NCBI GenBank assembly: GCA_009602725.1
Contig: WELB01000004.1
Location: forward strand, 469,196-504,752
Direction: 5' to 3'
Source of the DNA: Spirogloea muscicola
Lineage: Eukaryota > Streptophyta > Zygnematophyceae > Spirogloeales > Spirogloeaceae
Length of the DNA: 35,557 nt
Shown: one piece after another, positions 1-11,500 of the stretch
How the letters are laid out: each line of letters starts with the position of its first letter
Numbering within the stretch: the stretch's first letter is position 1
Notes under the pieces: model-generated
Database searches by the model: none
Seen by the model: only the letters and a program-made list of their open reading frames with translations
What the model was told of the DNA's origin: nothing
Made by a program: the position numbers and the translations under genes

Positions 1-125
<125 letters not shown>

Positions 126-168
126 TAGTTGCGGGCGGCGGCGGAGGGTAGCCGCCGCGCATGAGGCC

Positions 169-1451
169 ATGGCGGCGACGGCGGCGGCGGTGAGCTTCCG
201 CGCGGGCGCGGCGCTGATGCTCGCCTTCGTCGTCGTGGGCGCGCTGCTGACCCTCGCCAGCAGCATCGGCCTCACCGCCGGCGTCTGGGCTGCCGCCTCC
301 GGCGGCGGCGGCGGCGGAGCGGAGGACGGCGGCCTCGGCGGCGCAGCGGCGGCGCCAGCGGAGGGGGAGGAGGAGGAGCGCGCCGCGCCGCTGCCGCGCG
401 TTTGTGGGTCGCCGGCGGTGGACGGGTACGCGCACGTGAAGCCCGAGTGCCTGCTCGAGTCGCCCACTGCGCTCGCCTGGCGCAAGCTGCACCCCCAGGT
501 GGCCAAACCTCCCCTCACCTCTCCCCGTTGCCGTTCGGCATTCGAACATCAGTCAGCGACCTCTACGTGCTGACTCGTGGTTACTGAGCGGGTCAGCTTA
601 GCAGCAGGTGATGTACATTGGTCAATGTGCTTGCCTTGTACTTGGCCACTCAGGCCCTCCATCACTCAATACACAATCAATTCTTCCTTCTCCCTTCCTC
701 CGTCCTCACCTTTAGCCCCGGCTTGCGAGCCTCAAGTCCTGCATTGTGCACCCTGCGCCGTGCTGTGAATCGTCTGGCTAGTTCTGGGCCCACTGCCCGC
801 CGCTCGTGCGGCCACCTTGTGACGGTCGCGGGTCTGCGCCGCGCTGGCGGGCTGGCAGGGCGGCAAGAGCGGCGAAGGCTTGGAATGTAATACCGAGGTG
901 GGGGTGAGCATTGACGGCCTCGCCGTCGGCTGGGGGCTCCACAACATCAAGGCCTCGGCCGAGGAGTGCTGCCAGGACTGCAGGTGCACGCCACCATCGA
1001 TACAGGCGCTGTTGGTCTCGCATTGAGGCGGCTCCCTAGCCGGGCCCAGCGACGGCATTGGCGGCGCTGACGAATAGCGGCGACATCCGGCAAAGCATGA
1101 GCTAATGAGGGCTGTGCTGGTGCATCGTGATTTGCTCGTGGCCGCAGGGATCACGTCCCTGGTCCGCAAGTGGGCGGGCCCTTTCAGGACCTCCCGTGCA
1201 ACGCGTGGGTTTTCTGCCCCGACGACGAGTGCTTCGAAGCGGATGCGCACCACCACGTCAAGGGCAACTGCTGGCTCAAATTCACTGAGGCACCGCAGTC
1301 ACCTGAAATCAATGCTCGGGGTGATTTCCCGCCCGACTTCCGTGCCCGACACCCCACTGCACCAGCCCGCACGCAGTGGATATCTGGCATACTCCTTCCA
1401 CCCGGCCAACTCCTGACCAACGGCACATGGGGCCCGCGTGCATCATGGTAA
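169..1451 (+). CDS. PAN/Apple-like cysteine-rich protein with N-terminal membrane anchor (3 exons)
   Basis: Assembled exons are 169-498, 859-983 and 1148-1451 (phases 0 and 2 agree), giving about 252 residues. Residues 13-40 form one hydrophobic segment, read as a signal anchor. A Gly/Ala/Glu-rich linker follows, then a cysteine-rich module with LECNTEVGVSIDG, a CCQDC pair, LPCNAWVFC, and GNCWLKF near the end, then a HPTAP...WISG tail. This order resembles plant uncharacterised proteins with an Apple/PAN-like fold. Family membership rests on my recollection of that motif order. No catalytic residues are seen, so a ligand- or protein-binding role at the endomembrane or cell surface is only inferred. 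The first ATG, at 161, is out of frame; the ATG at 169 has a better context. Intron 1 contains a retroelement 3' fragment. The final TGG-TAA overlaps a donor-like GTAAGC, so a further 3' exon cannot be excluded. Confidence 0.78.
530..705 (+). mobile_element. Retroelement 3' end fragment, copy A (inside intron)
   Basis: The frame ending at the TGA at 585-587 reads SVSDLYVLTRGY before the stop. The following tail (GAGCGGGTCAGCTTAGCAGC, then GTGCTTGCCTTGTACTTGGCC and GGCCCTCCATCACTC) is shared with the copies near 4074-4200 and, reversed, 13840-13690. It is strongly 5' truncated, to a few codons, and sits wholly in intron 1 (499-858) of the PAN-like gene. Its pyrimidine-rich end lies upstream of the exon 2 acceptor. 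Confidence 0.75.
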
Positions 1452-2129
1452 GCCTTGGTGGCTGCTGCTTAGACGACTACCAGTGGCGGCCATCAAGACT
1501 GATCAATGCAGCCGCCAATCTCAAGGGCGATGCATGTAACACCAATTTTGCGTGCTATATCCGCAATCTCTTCCCAGAGACCACTGCTGGTCTTGCTGTA
1601 CTACACGCTATGGCATTTTGCAGCAGAGTGGAAGCTAGTCGACCGCATGTGACTGCCAATTCTAGACTAGCTCCTCTGTCACCTTCTGGTCATGTGCAAG
1701 GATTTGCAGGGACCATATTTGTAAACATTGCCAGCTCTTCTTCTGCAATCAAGATTGCAATCACGCCATTAAGGCACATTAGTGGAGATGCGCGTGCGCT
1801 GCCGCAACTGGCAATTTTGAAAGTGCAAAGCTTCCACCCAATTAAGGTACCTGCCGGAATTGTGGGGTCCCAGATCTGAGTCTCTAAGCACAAGCGCCAA
1901 GATATGGGCCATTGTAAGACATCATTACCACACCATCAAAACGGGCGATTGGAGGGCGTTGCCAGAGCCAATTCACAATGCTATTCAATTCACAGGCCGA
2001 GCCCAAGGGCACTATCTGTGCGCGGCTCTGTTCCTTTGAGATTCCGCCAGTAGCACAGGCGAGCGCTGCCCGCAGCCATGTCACTGCGTGGGTACAGGGG
2101 TTGCTCCAGGAGCTCTACAGTGCCGCTGC
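1452..2129. other. Convergent intergenic region
   Basis: This lies between the 3' ends of the PAN-like gene (+) and RPL21 (-) and should hold both 3' UTRs. Open frames occur on both strands (for example + 1376-1879 and - 1884-2084), but I recognise no family in them and they lack clear splice-linked continuity. I see no repeat from the families described elsewhere. Confidence 0.5.
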
Positions 2130-2899
2130 TTAATAACCGCCCTTGAGCTGAGTGACGATGTCGTACGGCACCGCCGTCATGGTGTGCAGCGTCTGGCCCT
2201 CCACGATGAAGCCGGGCTTGGGCCCTGCCGGCTGCCGCTTGGTAGAAATCTTCTCCCCTCGCTTCTTGGCCTCGGCCTGCACAGCGGCGGGGGCAATGGT
2301 GCCCGTATTGGCCTCAGTAAGACTGTTCCAGACGGCAGTCGTCAACACAGCCCACAAGCGGCAAAGGTAGCAGCTCAAGAGCAGGGGCCTAGCAGAAGGG
2401 CGCAGCTGTTAGCAGTGGCGGGATGCGGCGCGGAGGCGACGCCGGACCTTGAGCTCGTCGTTGCGCTTGCGCCGCTCGAGGAACTCCTCGTGGCACCGCG
2501 ACTGCACGACGTGCTCGAGGCGGACGTGGATGCGCTTCTTGATGATCCGGTTGCCCACCTGCATCCCCCGCCGGGCACCAGCAGCAGCCATAGGCCGTGT
2601 CAATGGGGCCCCGGCTCGGGAGCGGCTCGGCTAGAAGGCGGCAGAGACGGGGAGAAGCGCCACACCTGCTTGTTCATCTCGACGCCGAGGGAGCGCTTGG
2701 CGACGTTCCAGATGCGGCCGGTGCGGCCGTGGTAGAACTTGAACGGCATGCCCTTCTGCACCGCCGCGTTGGCCTTGATGTCCACGTAGTCCCCCACGCG
2801 GAAGGTGCGCAGGTACTGGCCCAGCGGGATGTACCCCTTCTTCCGGAACGCCCGCGAGAACAGGTCCCGCGTCCGCGACCGCAGCCCGTGCCCCTTCAT
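2130..2899 (-). CDS. RPL21: 60S ribosomal protein eL21 (L21e), 3 exons
   Basis: Cytosolic large-subunit ribosomal protein. Exons on the minus strand are 2899-2666, 2558-2448 and 2276-2130, all phase 0, giving 163 residues, which matches plant eL21 (about 164). Diagnostic stretches are [78 protein letters not shown] and the terminal [12 protein letters not shown]. The start is MKGHGL where plants usually have MPAGHGL; it is the only ATG that fits. Introns are short (107 and 171 bp) with GT-AG ends. Upstream sequence has telo-box-like motifs typical of plant ribosomal protein genes. A single N at 2910 lies 11 bases upstream of the ATG, so the 5' UTR may be misassembled. The protein appears intact. 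Confidence 0.96.
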
Positions 2900-3060
2900 C
2901 GCGCCCCTCNTAACCCTATCAGCCCAGGCAGCGGAACAAGCGCCGCCGCCGCCGCCGCCGCCGACGCCGCCGCCGCCGCCGCCGGCGCTTCTGCGAGGAT
3001 CTAAACCCTCGAGGAGCACTAGGGTTCTTCTGGGGCCAGGTTTCACGACCACTTGGGTAA
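2900..3060 (-). promoter_or_regulatory. RPL21 5' region with GCC repeat and telo-box-like motifs
   Basis: Upstream of RPL21 (read on the minus strand) there is a (GCC)n tract at about 2940-2990 and telomere-motif copies: TAACCCTA at 2911-2918, TAAACCCT at 3002-3009, and AACCCTAG on the minus strand at 3019-3026. Telo-boxes of the AAACCCTA type are established promoter or 5' UTR elements of plant ribosomal protein genes. Assignment here is by position and motif only. Confidence 0.55.
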
Positions 3061-3248
3061 CCTGGCCGGGTCGTCTCCGGAGCTCAACTCAGCCGTCCGA
3101 TGGTAAGCCATCGCAGCCCTCCATGGCCAGTGCATCGACGGCTTCCCTACCCTTGGATTTTTCAGAGCCCCCCCTACCCCTTCAGAGCATCGACAAACAT
3201 TGCTGGCCACGCAGTGGGCATTGCAGAGCAGAGAAAGCTACTGCAATA

Positions 3249-3784
3249 CAGTCATACCTCGTTATAAGCACCCACGGATAAGGGCACATTAGGGCAATCC
3301 CTCTATAGTGGCACCTTTTTGCGGGAAGCATTTTTTCCCCAGGCAAAAGTGACTCGATAAGGGAACGTGCCGTTATGTACAGGCACAGTTTTTCGGGGCA
3401 AATTCCCCCACTAGAGAAAGAGCTCGCCCATTGAGGATGGGGGCTGGAACAGCCAGCCCAAAAAAGAATGGACAAAGTACGAGAAGTGCCCTATATGAAA
3501 ACAAACCAACATATCTCTAATATTCTCTACAGGGATTAGGGTTGAGGTTTAGGGTTTAGGGTGTGGGGTTTAGGGTTTAGGTCTAGGGTTAGGGTCTAGT
3601 ATTTAAACCCTATCCCTAAACCATAACCCAAAAGCCATTTTTCAAATATAATCTGATATACTGCTGACTGTCACGGTAGAAGCACATTTGGGGGCAATAG
3701 TGCCTCTACAACGAACAAGGACACCTCGATATAGTCACACATTTTCGCCAAACCGACCGACGTGCCTATAACGAGGTATGACTG
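3249..3784. mobile_element. Pogo/Tc1-mariner-like MITE, 536 bp, TA target duplication
   Basis: Terminal inverted repeats start CAGTCATACCTCGTTATA at 3249 and match the reverse complement ending at 3784 over 24 positions, with mismatches near the inner end. Both ends are flanked by TA (3247-3248 and 3785-3786). There is no transposase frame inside, so it is a non-autonomous element. CAG-starting TIRs with TA duplication are typical of Tc1/mariner and pogo elements, which supports the class but not the family. The interior holds one hairpin module (3441-3459) and a telomere-like inverted repeat (3531-3630). Confidence 0.85.
3531..3630. repeat. Interstitial telomere-like TTTAGGG inverted repeat
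   Basis: About 65 bases of degenerate TTTAGGG/TTAGGG units on the plus strand (3531-3597) are followed by the reverse-complement motif (AAACCCTATCCCTAAACC, 3604-3622), so the tract can fold back on itself. It lies in the middle of the MITE. TTTAGGG is the usual plant and green-algal telomere unit. Confidence 0.8.
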
Positions 3785-4199
3785 TACTCCGACTACCCCC
3801 GGTGCAATCAGCTCCTGCCAGCTGCAGTTGACACTTTTGGCTGTCTGGGTCCGCGTTTCCACACCCTCCTCCACAACATTGCCAATCTAGGCCACACACG
3901 ACGAGCAGATGTGTTCCCGGCTGAGATGTGCTTGCAAGCTGTATATCTGTCTTTCTTGCGACGACGAGTTTCGGCCTGTCTGCAGCGTGCCCAGGCTAAT
4001 GCCTTGCACCAGAAAGCTGGGCGAGCTCTAGTTGGTGGCAGAAGGGCTTCTTATCCGACATCTAGTATTCAGGCATCGATTAGCGACCTTTATGTTTTGA
4101 CCCGCGGTTACTGAGCGGGTCATTCTGCTGTAGGTTATATAGGTCTTAGGTGTGCTTGCCTTTGTGCTTGGCCATTTGGCCTTCGTTTGTTTCAAATAC

Positions 4200-4600
4200 A
4201 CGAATTTTCCCTAATCTGCGGCTGCTTAGCAGGGATTACTGAGTGATTCGTGGCTGCTTTGTTTCTTTTTGTGGCTTGTTTTTCTTAGCGTTCCCTTGGC
4301 CCCCTTCTCGTACTTTGTTCATTCGTTTTTGGGCTGGCTTTTCCAGCCCCTATCCTCAATCCTCAATGGGCGAGCACTTTCTTCTTCTTTGCCAGCCCCT
4401 CTTCTTTATGGGCTTGCTCTTTCCACGGCCATCGTCCCCTTTGATAGCTTCGCACTGTTACCTGCCATTGCCCCATTTTGGAAATGCTTTAGCTACCTTA
4501 GTCCCCCTCTTAGCATGGGCTTCGCTATTTGCCTGAAGAATGTATAGGCTGGATTTGGCTACGTTTCATTTCATGCGCATAGCGCCTTCTCTATCATTTT
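4200..4600 (+). mobile_element. Second retroelement 3' end (copy B2) with hairpin tail
   Basis: Directly after the B1 tail, a second protein end occurs: NLRLLSRDY then TGA at 4240-4242, matching copy E (DLRLLSRGY). Its 3' tail resembles that of copy E at 18140-18280, including the perfect hairpin GGGCTGG-CTTTT-CCAGCCC at 4331-4349 and ATCCTCAATGGGCGAGC. Here ATCCTCA is tandemly duplicated. B1 and B2 are thus two element ends in tandem. The distal limit is uncertain. Confidence 0.65.
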
Positions 4601-5518
4601 CTCTCGCTCTATGATGGCCAAGAAACAGGTTCATCCAAGAACGAGGCGGTGGCTGTGAATTGAGCAGCACCTCCACAACAAGAAGGGGGCAAAACCCGTG
4701 AAATAAAGACTTTTCCAGTAGAGGGCGATGGCTGTGAAAGGCAAGCCCAAAGGGATAGACAAGGAAACACAGTCGATCTTTTCACAACTGCCATCACTCT
4801 TTGTTGGCTCGCCACCGGCGTCATTGCCACCCTCATCCACTAGGCCATGTTGAAGATGCACAGCGGCGGTGGGCAAACCCAGGCACATTACACCATACAC
4901 TGATGAGATGCTGTACTTACATGCACTCGAGTCCGGCACCTTAAGCTAGCATGTGCTGCAAGCAGTGAACGAGGAAAACGAGAATAGGAGCTCAATGCTT
5001 CACATGTATGTAAGCCTGCAGCCCGGAAAGACTTCAGGCAGTGCATGATACAGTCCTACTCAGCCAAACATGACATCACTGCAGCATCACTGACATGCTG
5101 GCTCGCAGCAAGCGACAGAGGAGCAATTGGTCAAGCGAGGCAACGAAGCAGTGCGGCGTCAAGCTTGCCACAGTCGCCAATGCAAAGACGCAGACCTCTC
5201 ATCTTTCAGAGGTCCATGGTTGTACTGAATTGCTCAAGCTTGTTGCTCGTTTCATCAGCACGACAAAGTATAAGCATAGGCTTCACAACTGATTTGGCCG
5301 TCCAATGTGTTACAGCTCTTGGCTCACATCACAGTGCTTCTGTAGAAGAAGATGATGGGTTTCACATGTTGCCTCAATCTTAGTGCTTGGCAGTGATGCC
5401 AACAATCAGTCAAGGTGAAAAGTACACAACTTGATATGTAGGCCTGATGAAGCGACTTCAAGAAAATGCTCAATGTGGACGTACAGTACAGACCACATTA
5501 GGAGATTCTTTTGACTGG
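4600..5518. other. Intergenic region between retroelement copies and the CTP synthase 3' end
   Basis: About 4640-4760 holds a degenerate minus-strand copy of the hairpin tail (TTTGGGCTTGCCTTTCACAGCC when reversed). From about 4760 to 5518 I see no gene or repeat I can name. The part next to 5518 should contain the CTP synthase 3' UTR. Confidence 0.45.
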
Positions 5519-8500
5519 TTAGCTTACGGCGTCAAATTCAACATCATTGAGGTTCCTTGCCACGTGGGGCCGGGGGGGAAGCAGGTCAAGTGCTGACATT
5601 GGTCTGGAATTCTGGTAACCGTGGAGACTAGGGGCTTTCTGAGGAGACTGTAGCGGTGTGCTCAGATTGTCTCCCCTCATGTACCTATCCATCTGGCCGG
5701 AGGCTGCCAAGATGAGGCCTGCAGCAGATAGACGGCAACAAATATAAGAATCCCATGCCATGGCAGAGGAAGCAAGCTTCTGAGACGTCGCAAATGTGCA
5801 GCACACGTGGCAGGCACAATAATGCCAAGGGCTCGTTAGTAATTGCAAGGGCAAGACATTCTTACAGAATCAGCATTGCATAACCTCTGCATGGTGTTCA
5901 TGAGACTGACAATTAAACAGCAAAAAGGTATATCATCCTTACCAAGAAAGACAGCTGAAGGACGACCAGGCCTCGACTTGAATTCAGGATGGAATTGGAC
6001 TCCAACGTAGTATGGATGACCAGTAAGCTCCACGATCTGTGACATCAGGGAGTCAAGGAGCAATTTACAATACAGACTACACCCTTTAAGGAAAGCATAC
6101 AGACACATATCAGACATCTTCATATCTCTAGGCTTCAGATTAATTAAGGATTACCTCCATGCGGCGACCACTCTCGTCACGACCAACAAAGCGCAAGCCT
6201 GCCTCTTCCAGTTGTGGTACCATCTCGGGATTGACCTTCAACAAAATGAAAACCACAGCGCCTCACCTCTCCACACAACAACGTTGTACCTAAGCACCTG
6301 TGACTTATAATCGCAGTGTGTAAACAATCTCTCCTTCAAGCGGATGTGTGATGCAACCAGCACCTCATACTAGGACATGAACTGCAGAATCCCACTAAAA
6401 ATTTGGTGGTGCTTGCTACAAGAGCAACTCTTGGTGCATTTTCTGAAGAGATAATGTAGGGAGGCTGGCAGTATTCCTGTACCTCGTATCGATGTCTGTG
6501 CCGCTCATCAATGAAGCCATCCTTTTGATACCTACATGAATAGAGGAATGAATGAGCTACCACGGCATGCACTAGGCTCACTCACTAAGCTTCAAAAACA
6601 GCACGTTCGCAAGCCTCAGCATGACAGTCCTATATACATAACACAAACGCCTTGGGAAGCCGACCCTTCAGCAAAATTGGTCATGATCACGGCCCATCTA
6701 ACTCACAGCTTTGCCGTAATACAATCAGGTGTGAGAAGAATCGTCCTCCTTGAACCCAACCGCATGGTGCCTCCCATCTGCGTCTTTGACACCTGCAAGG
6801 ACACAATAGTCATAATAGTGCAGATGCTTTTGACGCGACCACATGCATACCTGCATCTGCGTCATACTGCATACATGCCTAGCAGTAAGATTTTGGCTCA
6901 AGACTTAAGGTGTGTGGCATGTTTGGTCCAGGTTGACACCTCTGGCATGAACACAACACAGGGGCTTGAAGTGGCTGAATCGAACTCCGTGCTGTCTGCA
7001 CTTGTCATACCCAGGATCTGACATTGCAAACGCTTCTATGTTCAGAGACTATTTGACATGTCAGCCAGCTCCTCCATATCTGGACAGCAAATTTTTTGCG
7101 TATGACGATGGAATTTATTAAGGACCTCCCTAAATCACAAAGCAGAACAGTGATGATGCTGCACAGCTAGTCCTTCATTTCTTGTCCCTCTGCCTCGAAA
7201 GTCGATCTAAAAATGAGCGCCAATGGTAGATGCTCACCGATCGAGCAAACTCAATGACAGCAACCTGAAGGCCAAGGCAGATTCCAAGGTAGGGCTTCGC
7301 AGACTCTCTCGCATATTGTGCAGCGATGATCATCCCTTCAATACCCCTATCCCCAAAACCTCCAGGGACAAGTATACCATCTGCTCCCTGTGCACATTGA
7401 CCATGCCTCTAATTAGAAAGAACTACAGGTAGGCAAACAGGGTGTGGCAATCAAGACAAATTCTCAGTAACTATGCAGACAATCATACTCAATATTATGA
7501 CAAATTGCACAAAGTGGTTGGAGTGCATAGTGCCAACTTTCAATGCCGCCCAGGCTGCTGTGCTGGCCTCCTCACTCTGAGCAGGATTAGGACATGTGAA
7601 ACAGGAATGTCAGTTGCTGCTACTGCTGCTTCAGGGAGGTGTGAGGCTAATTGAGGAGACTCAAGGATCATCGGACCTGAATTCGCACCGGAAAAAGGCA
7701 AGAGCAGCCTGTGCACAACGCCAGCGGATCAAGCCCGTAATACTGACATACTCACATCAGATCAAGGTATTGATTCATGGACCCAAGGTAGCTTCTTTAT
7801 GGGTTTCTTAAGCAAACCTCGGAATGAGATGATTCTTCAAGGTCCGTAGCAGCTATCCAGTCAATTACCAGTTTTCTTGAGCAAGCAATGCACGCGTGCT
7901 GCAGCGCCTGTGAAATATACACATCCCGCTCTCAATCAATCTTTCATGCAGAGCCCAACTTTAGTCAAGTCACCGCTGCTTTTCCTGACTTGCAACTTAG
8001 GTACACGTCGGGCCTCAGTGGTAGTGACATGTTTCCTCTACAAGTGACAAGGTATCTTGCCATCAGGTAATACGTGCATGGTAATTCGTCATTGGCCCGC
8101 ACTCTTGGAACAGCTACTTTATCCTTTTCACAGCCTATGCGAGAGGAGCGACTTGTGTCTGCTTGATGGCTCTAACAGCTTCTACAGTGCCTCGTACCCA
8201 GCCTGCAGCAATTTACTTACAGCCTCTGAACTCTGCATCTACATGAACACTGACACTCAATGCCAATGGAAGAGAGTTATCATGGCATACCTTAAGAACT
8301 GAGAGGTATGAGTCTGCCAGGCCAGTATACTTGCCCACCATGGCAATACGGACCTGTAGAAGCAACAACAAATCAGGCATGTTAGAGAACATTGCAGCCC
8401 AATGTGTGGTACATACAGAGTAAGGCTTTCTAGACATGACACAACAAATTGACGAAATGAGCCACCCATGAGCACGAGCAAGCTTGGTGCAGTCCTTTAC

Positions 8501-11500
8501 CTCCTTCATCAGACTGTCCCAACGACTTGCCCGTGCCTCCCAGTCCTTCAACTTTGGTAAAGGCGTCGTGTCGCTGCACAACAAACACGTATGCGCAACT
8601 TGCTCATGATCCCTTTTGGCAAGTCATATGAGCAAGTGCCTTAAGTAAGCGCCTGCCACAGTCAGGCACTTGTAGACTGCTTGTAGAGCACTTTGCTACT
8701 TACTTGCATACAGTATTGTCGTACAGTCTTAAGCACATGGATCAAGGGATGGTTGCTTTGACCCCTTACAAAAGATTGAACTCCTTAAGGATAGCACTGT
8801 GACCTCCTTGATCCTGTGCAAAAGATTTCAGGAGGATGGCAGAGGCAAGCAGTCAGTTTGGGAGAAGGTCCTCATCATCCACCCGATCTTTCTATTTTGC
8901 TCTTGTAGAGAACCTATGTAAAGAAAACAGACAAGTAGGAGTGCCACAACGACTGCGAGATGCTGGATATGATGTTGAAGTAATAGCTCTCTGGACATTT
9001 GAGTAAGAAGAGCTGAAGATAGACCTTGATAATAAGTGGTATATGCCAAATGTTGGAGACGTCGTGAAGGTTAAGGATGTGATCAGACTGCATCACCCCG
9101 TTCAAGAAGGTGAACACCTCAGTGGAGATCTAAGCCAGCTGCCATTTGAGCAACTTGGCAGAGCTGGAACAGGAGGACCTGCCCAAGCATTGGAAGGGCT
9201 CTGTAACATGCTAGGCATGGCATCATCTTTCGATTTTGCGATATCAAAGGCAAAAGACTGACCGAAACGTGGCAAAACTGTGAAAGCTTCTCCTTGGTCG
9301 GCTGCTCCAGAGGCTGTGGCATAGAAGGTGCGGCAGACGTTCACTGACTGGTGAAGCAAGCACTTGCACTACACACTTAATCTTTTTTGATAGAAGGAGG
9401 ATCCAAGGATCATCGATGAAGCCTCTGCCACTTTGTAGCTGCAATTTGGTACTCATTGTAAATATACCAACTCATGTGGTTGACTTGGTTCTGTGCCAAT
9501 GGCTTCACACAAATTGGTGAGAAGATTCAAATTACTTGAGCGCTGCGGCAGGCTAGGAGATGTGGAGTGAGGCCCAGGGCTCTAAGCTCCCGGACACTAT
9601 GCTGCGTTGGCTTGGTTTTCTGCAGCATCCAATGAGCACAGCAACACCTCTCTGACAGTGAACCAATTGCAGGTCCGTGCAAAGGGTTCTCAATCGCTTG
9701 CCTCAAAGCAGAGTTAAGAATCGTGCAACTTAGAGACCCATTCAATTGAGCAAGACCTCCTTGTTTACATTCCAGCAAATGCCATGCTTCTCATTTCACA
9801 CGTTTGTCTGGACTTGGACCATTGCATCAGTTGCCATCTTTGTCTCCACTGTTCATCAGCTGGAGAGCATACCTGCTCACCAACCACACCCAAGACAGGC
9901 ACCAGGCTCACGTGTACAAGGCAGAAATTATTCTTGCCTGCACACCGGAAGGCATGACAATGTCCATGAGGCGGCTACAGGGAGTGCATGAATTTGAGGC
10001 ACACATCAAGCTACTTTGATGGCATAAATTGATTGGAACAATGACAATGCGCTGATAGTAATTGGCTGCAGAATTTTGATATTGATTTCAACACTAACCA
10101 CCATTTATCAAGTGACTACAATCTCCTGCAATGCTTAATCGAGTAGCAAAAGAGGCTATCACGGACGACTGACCATTACCAAGTTCACTCACCAACTCGA
10201 AATTGGAATTGTCGGAGAGCTTCAATGAAGGGCATTGACTCGATGTCACCTGCAACAACAGCAGATTCACGCAAGTCAAATTACAATGAGATTGAGCAGC
10301 CTCATGGATTGCATAAGTTGCACCACCCAAGAGCCAGCCATGTTGGATGGCAGCTGTAGCAAAGGGTGCACTTCCTCAGCTGAAGGAGCTCAGCAATGCT
10401 CATTCCCAAAATTACATAGCTGATTCCTAGTGCCATAAATGATGGCCATTTAGCACAATAGGGCAACATGGAGAGGCAGCTGAGAGCCAAGGCTGTGTAC
10501 CAACAGTTCCGCCGAGCTCAATGATGCAAATCTCAGACGGCCCTTGCAGACCGTCGACTGGGATGTGAGCAACTCTTTCGATCCACTCCTGTATGGCATC
10601 CGTAATGTGGGGAACTACCTGCCACACGCTTGACAAAGGGGTAAATCTCAGTGACCTCCTGTAATGCCGCAGTTGCCACATGGAGCAGGATTGGTGATGC
10701 GCCAGAGTTTGCTGGCAATTCTGCCTTGTGTAAAGTGTCGTAGATTCAAGCAGAATAGCCAGGTGTCTCAGACCTGGACGGTCTTCCCGAGGTAGTCTCC
10801 GCGCCGTTCTCTTTCAATCACGGACTGCAAGTAGGTCAGATTGCGACTTGTCAGCAGGAGGAGTCTGACATAACAAGTTCTGACATTATCAGTAAGGGCA
10901 GAGCCTGTCGCAAGTGCTGACTGGAATAGCGGGGTAACCTGGTAAATTTTTCCAGTGGTAATGTTGTTGTCGTGCGTCAGCGTAATGTCCAGGAACCGCT
11001 CGTAGTTGCCAAGGTCCAAGTCCACCTGGGCAAGTCCGGCGCAGGCGTGGCGCTCTTAAAGAGCGGCGGGAGCTGAAGTCCAGGCTTCTCATTGGTTGTA
11101 TGCTGCAAGCGCAAGCCCCAAGAGCCGGGTTTTGGTCGTGAGGAGGCTCACCTCGCCGCCATCGTCGAGCACAAACACCTCGCCGTGCTCGAAGGGCGAC
11201 ATTGTGCCCGCATCCGTGTTGATGTAGGGGTCTGTGCTTCAAGCGGGCGCACCCCAATTTGTCTTTCTTTTGTGAGGCATTCTTGCTCGGCCGTCACATT
11301 GACACAGTACCGTTCGCTTCTCCCATAAAGTAACGCGGGCAAGTCGATGGCGCACTCTCGCCGCTCATGACCGCGCGGGGGAGGGGCGGGGCCAGGACGG
11401 GCATGTTCACGCTGGCGGCCTCACCGATCTTGATGGCCGTGCAGCGCAGGCCGCAGGCCTTGAGCACGACGCCGATGCTGCTGGCCGTCACGCCCTTCCC

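Larger units (their letters stand above)
3190..4200 (+). mobile_element. Retroelement 3' fragment, copy B1, split by a MITE
   Basis: A reading frame with element similarity runs from about 3190 to 3248 (GCA TCG ACA AAC start, AGHAVGIAEQRKLLQ) and resumes at 3785 as YSDYPRCNQLLPAAVDTFGC, ending SISDLYVLTRGY at the TGA at 4112-4114. It aligns with the other copies (AGHAASKAARCKAAKHSDHP in copy D). The gap is exactly the MITE at 3249-3784 plus one TA. The conserved K and the PLAVDTFG.LG segment belong to the nuclease-like C-terminal region. The 5' limit is unclear because frames degrade upstream of 3190. The non-coding tail GTGCTTGCCTTTGTGCTTGG follows the stop. Confidence 0.75.

Noticed and set aside
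1447-1452. Splice donor at the end of the PAN-like gene (ATG-GTAAGC)
   Set aside because: The in-frame TAA falls where related proteins end, and I found no downstream exon with matching phase; kept only as an alternative.
2088-2735. Plus-strand open frame of 215 codons
   Set aside because: It lies antisense to the RPL21 exons, whose protein is unmistakable.
3098-3113. Small hairpin CGATGG-TAAG-CCATCG
   Set aside because: Six-base stem in GC-rich DNA, single occurrence, no context; expected by chance.
3531-3630. True chromosome end
   Set aside because: The TTTAGGG-like units are degenerate, change orientation, and lie inside a MITE with sequence on both sides.
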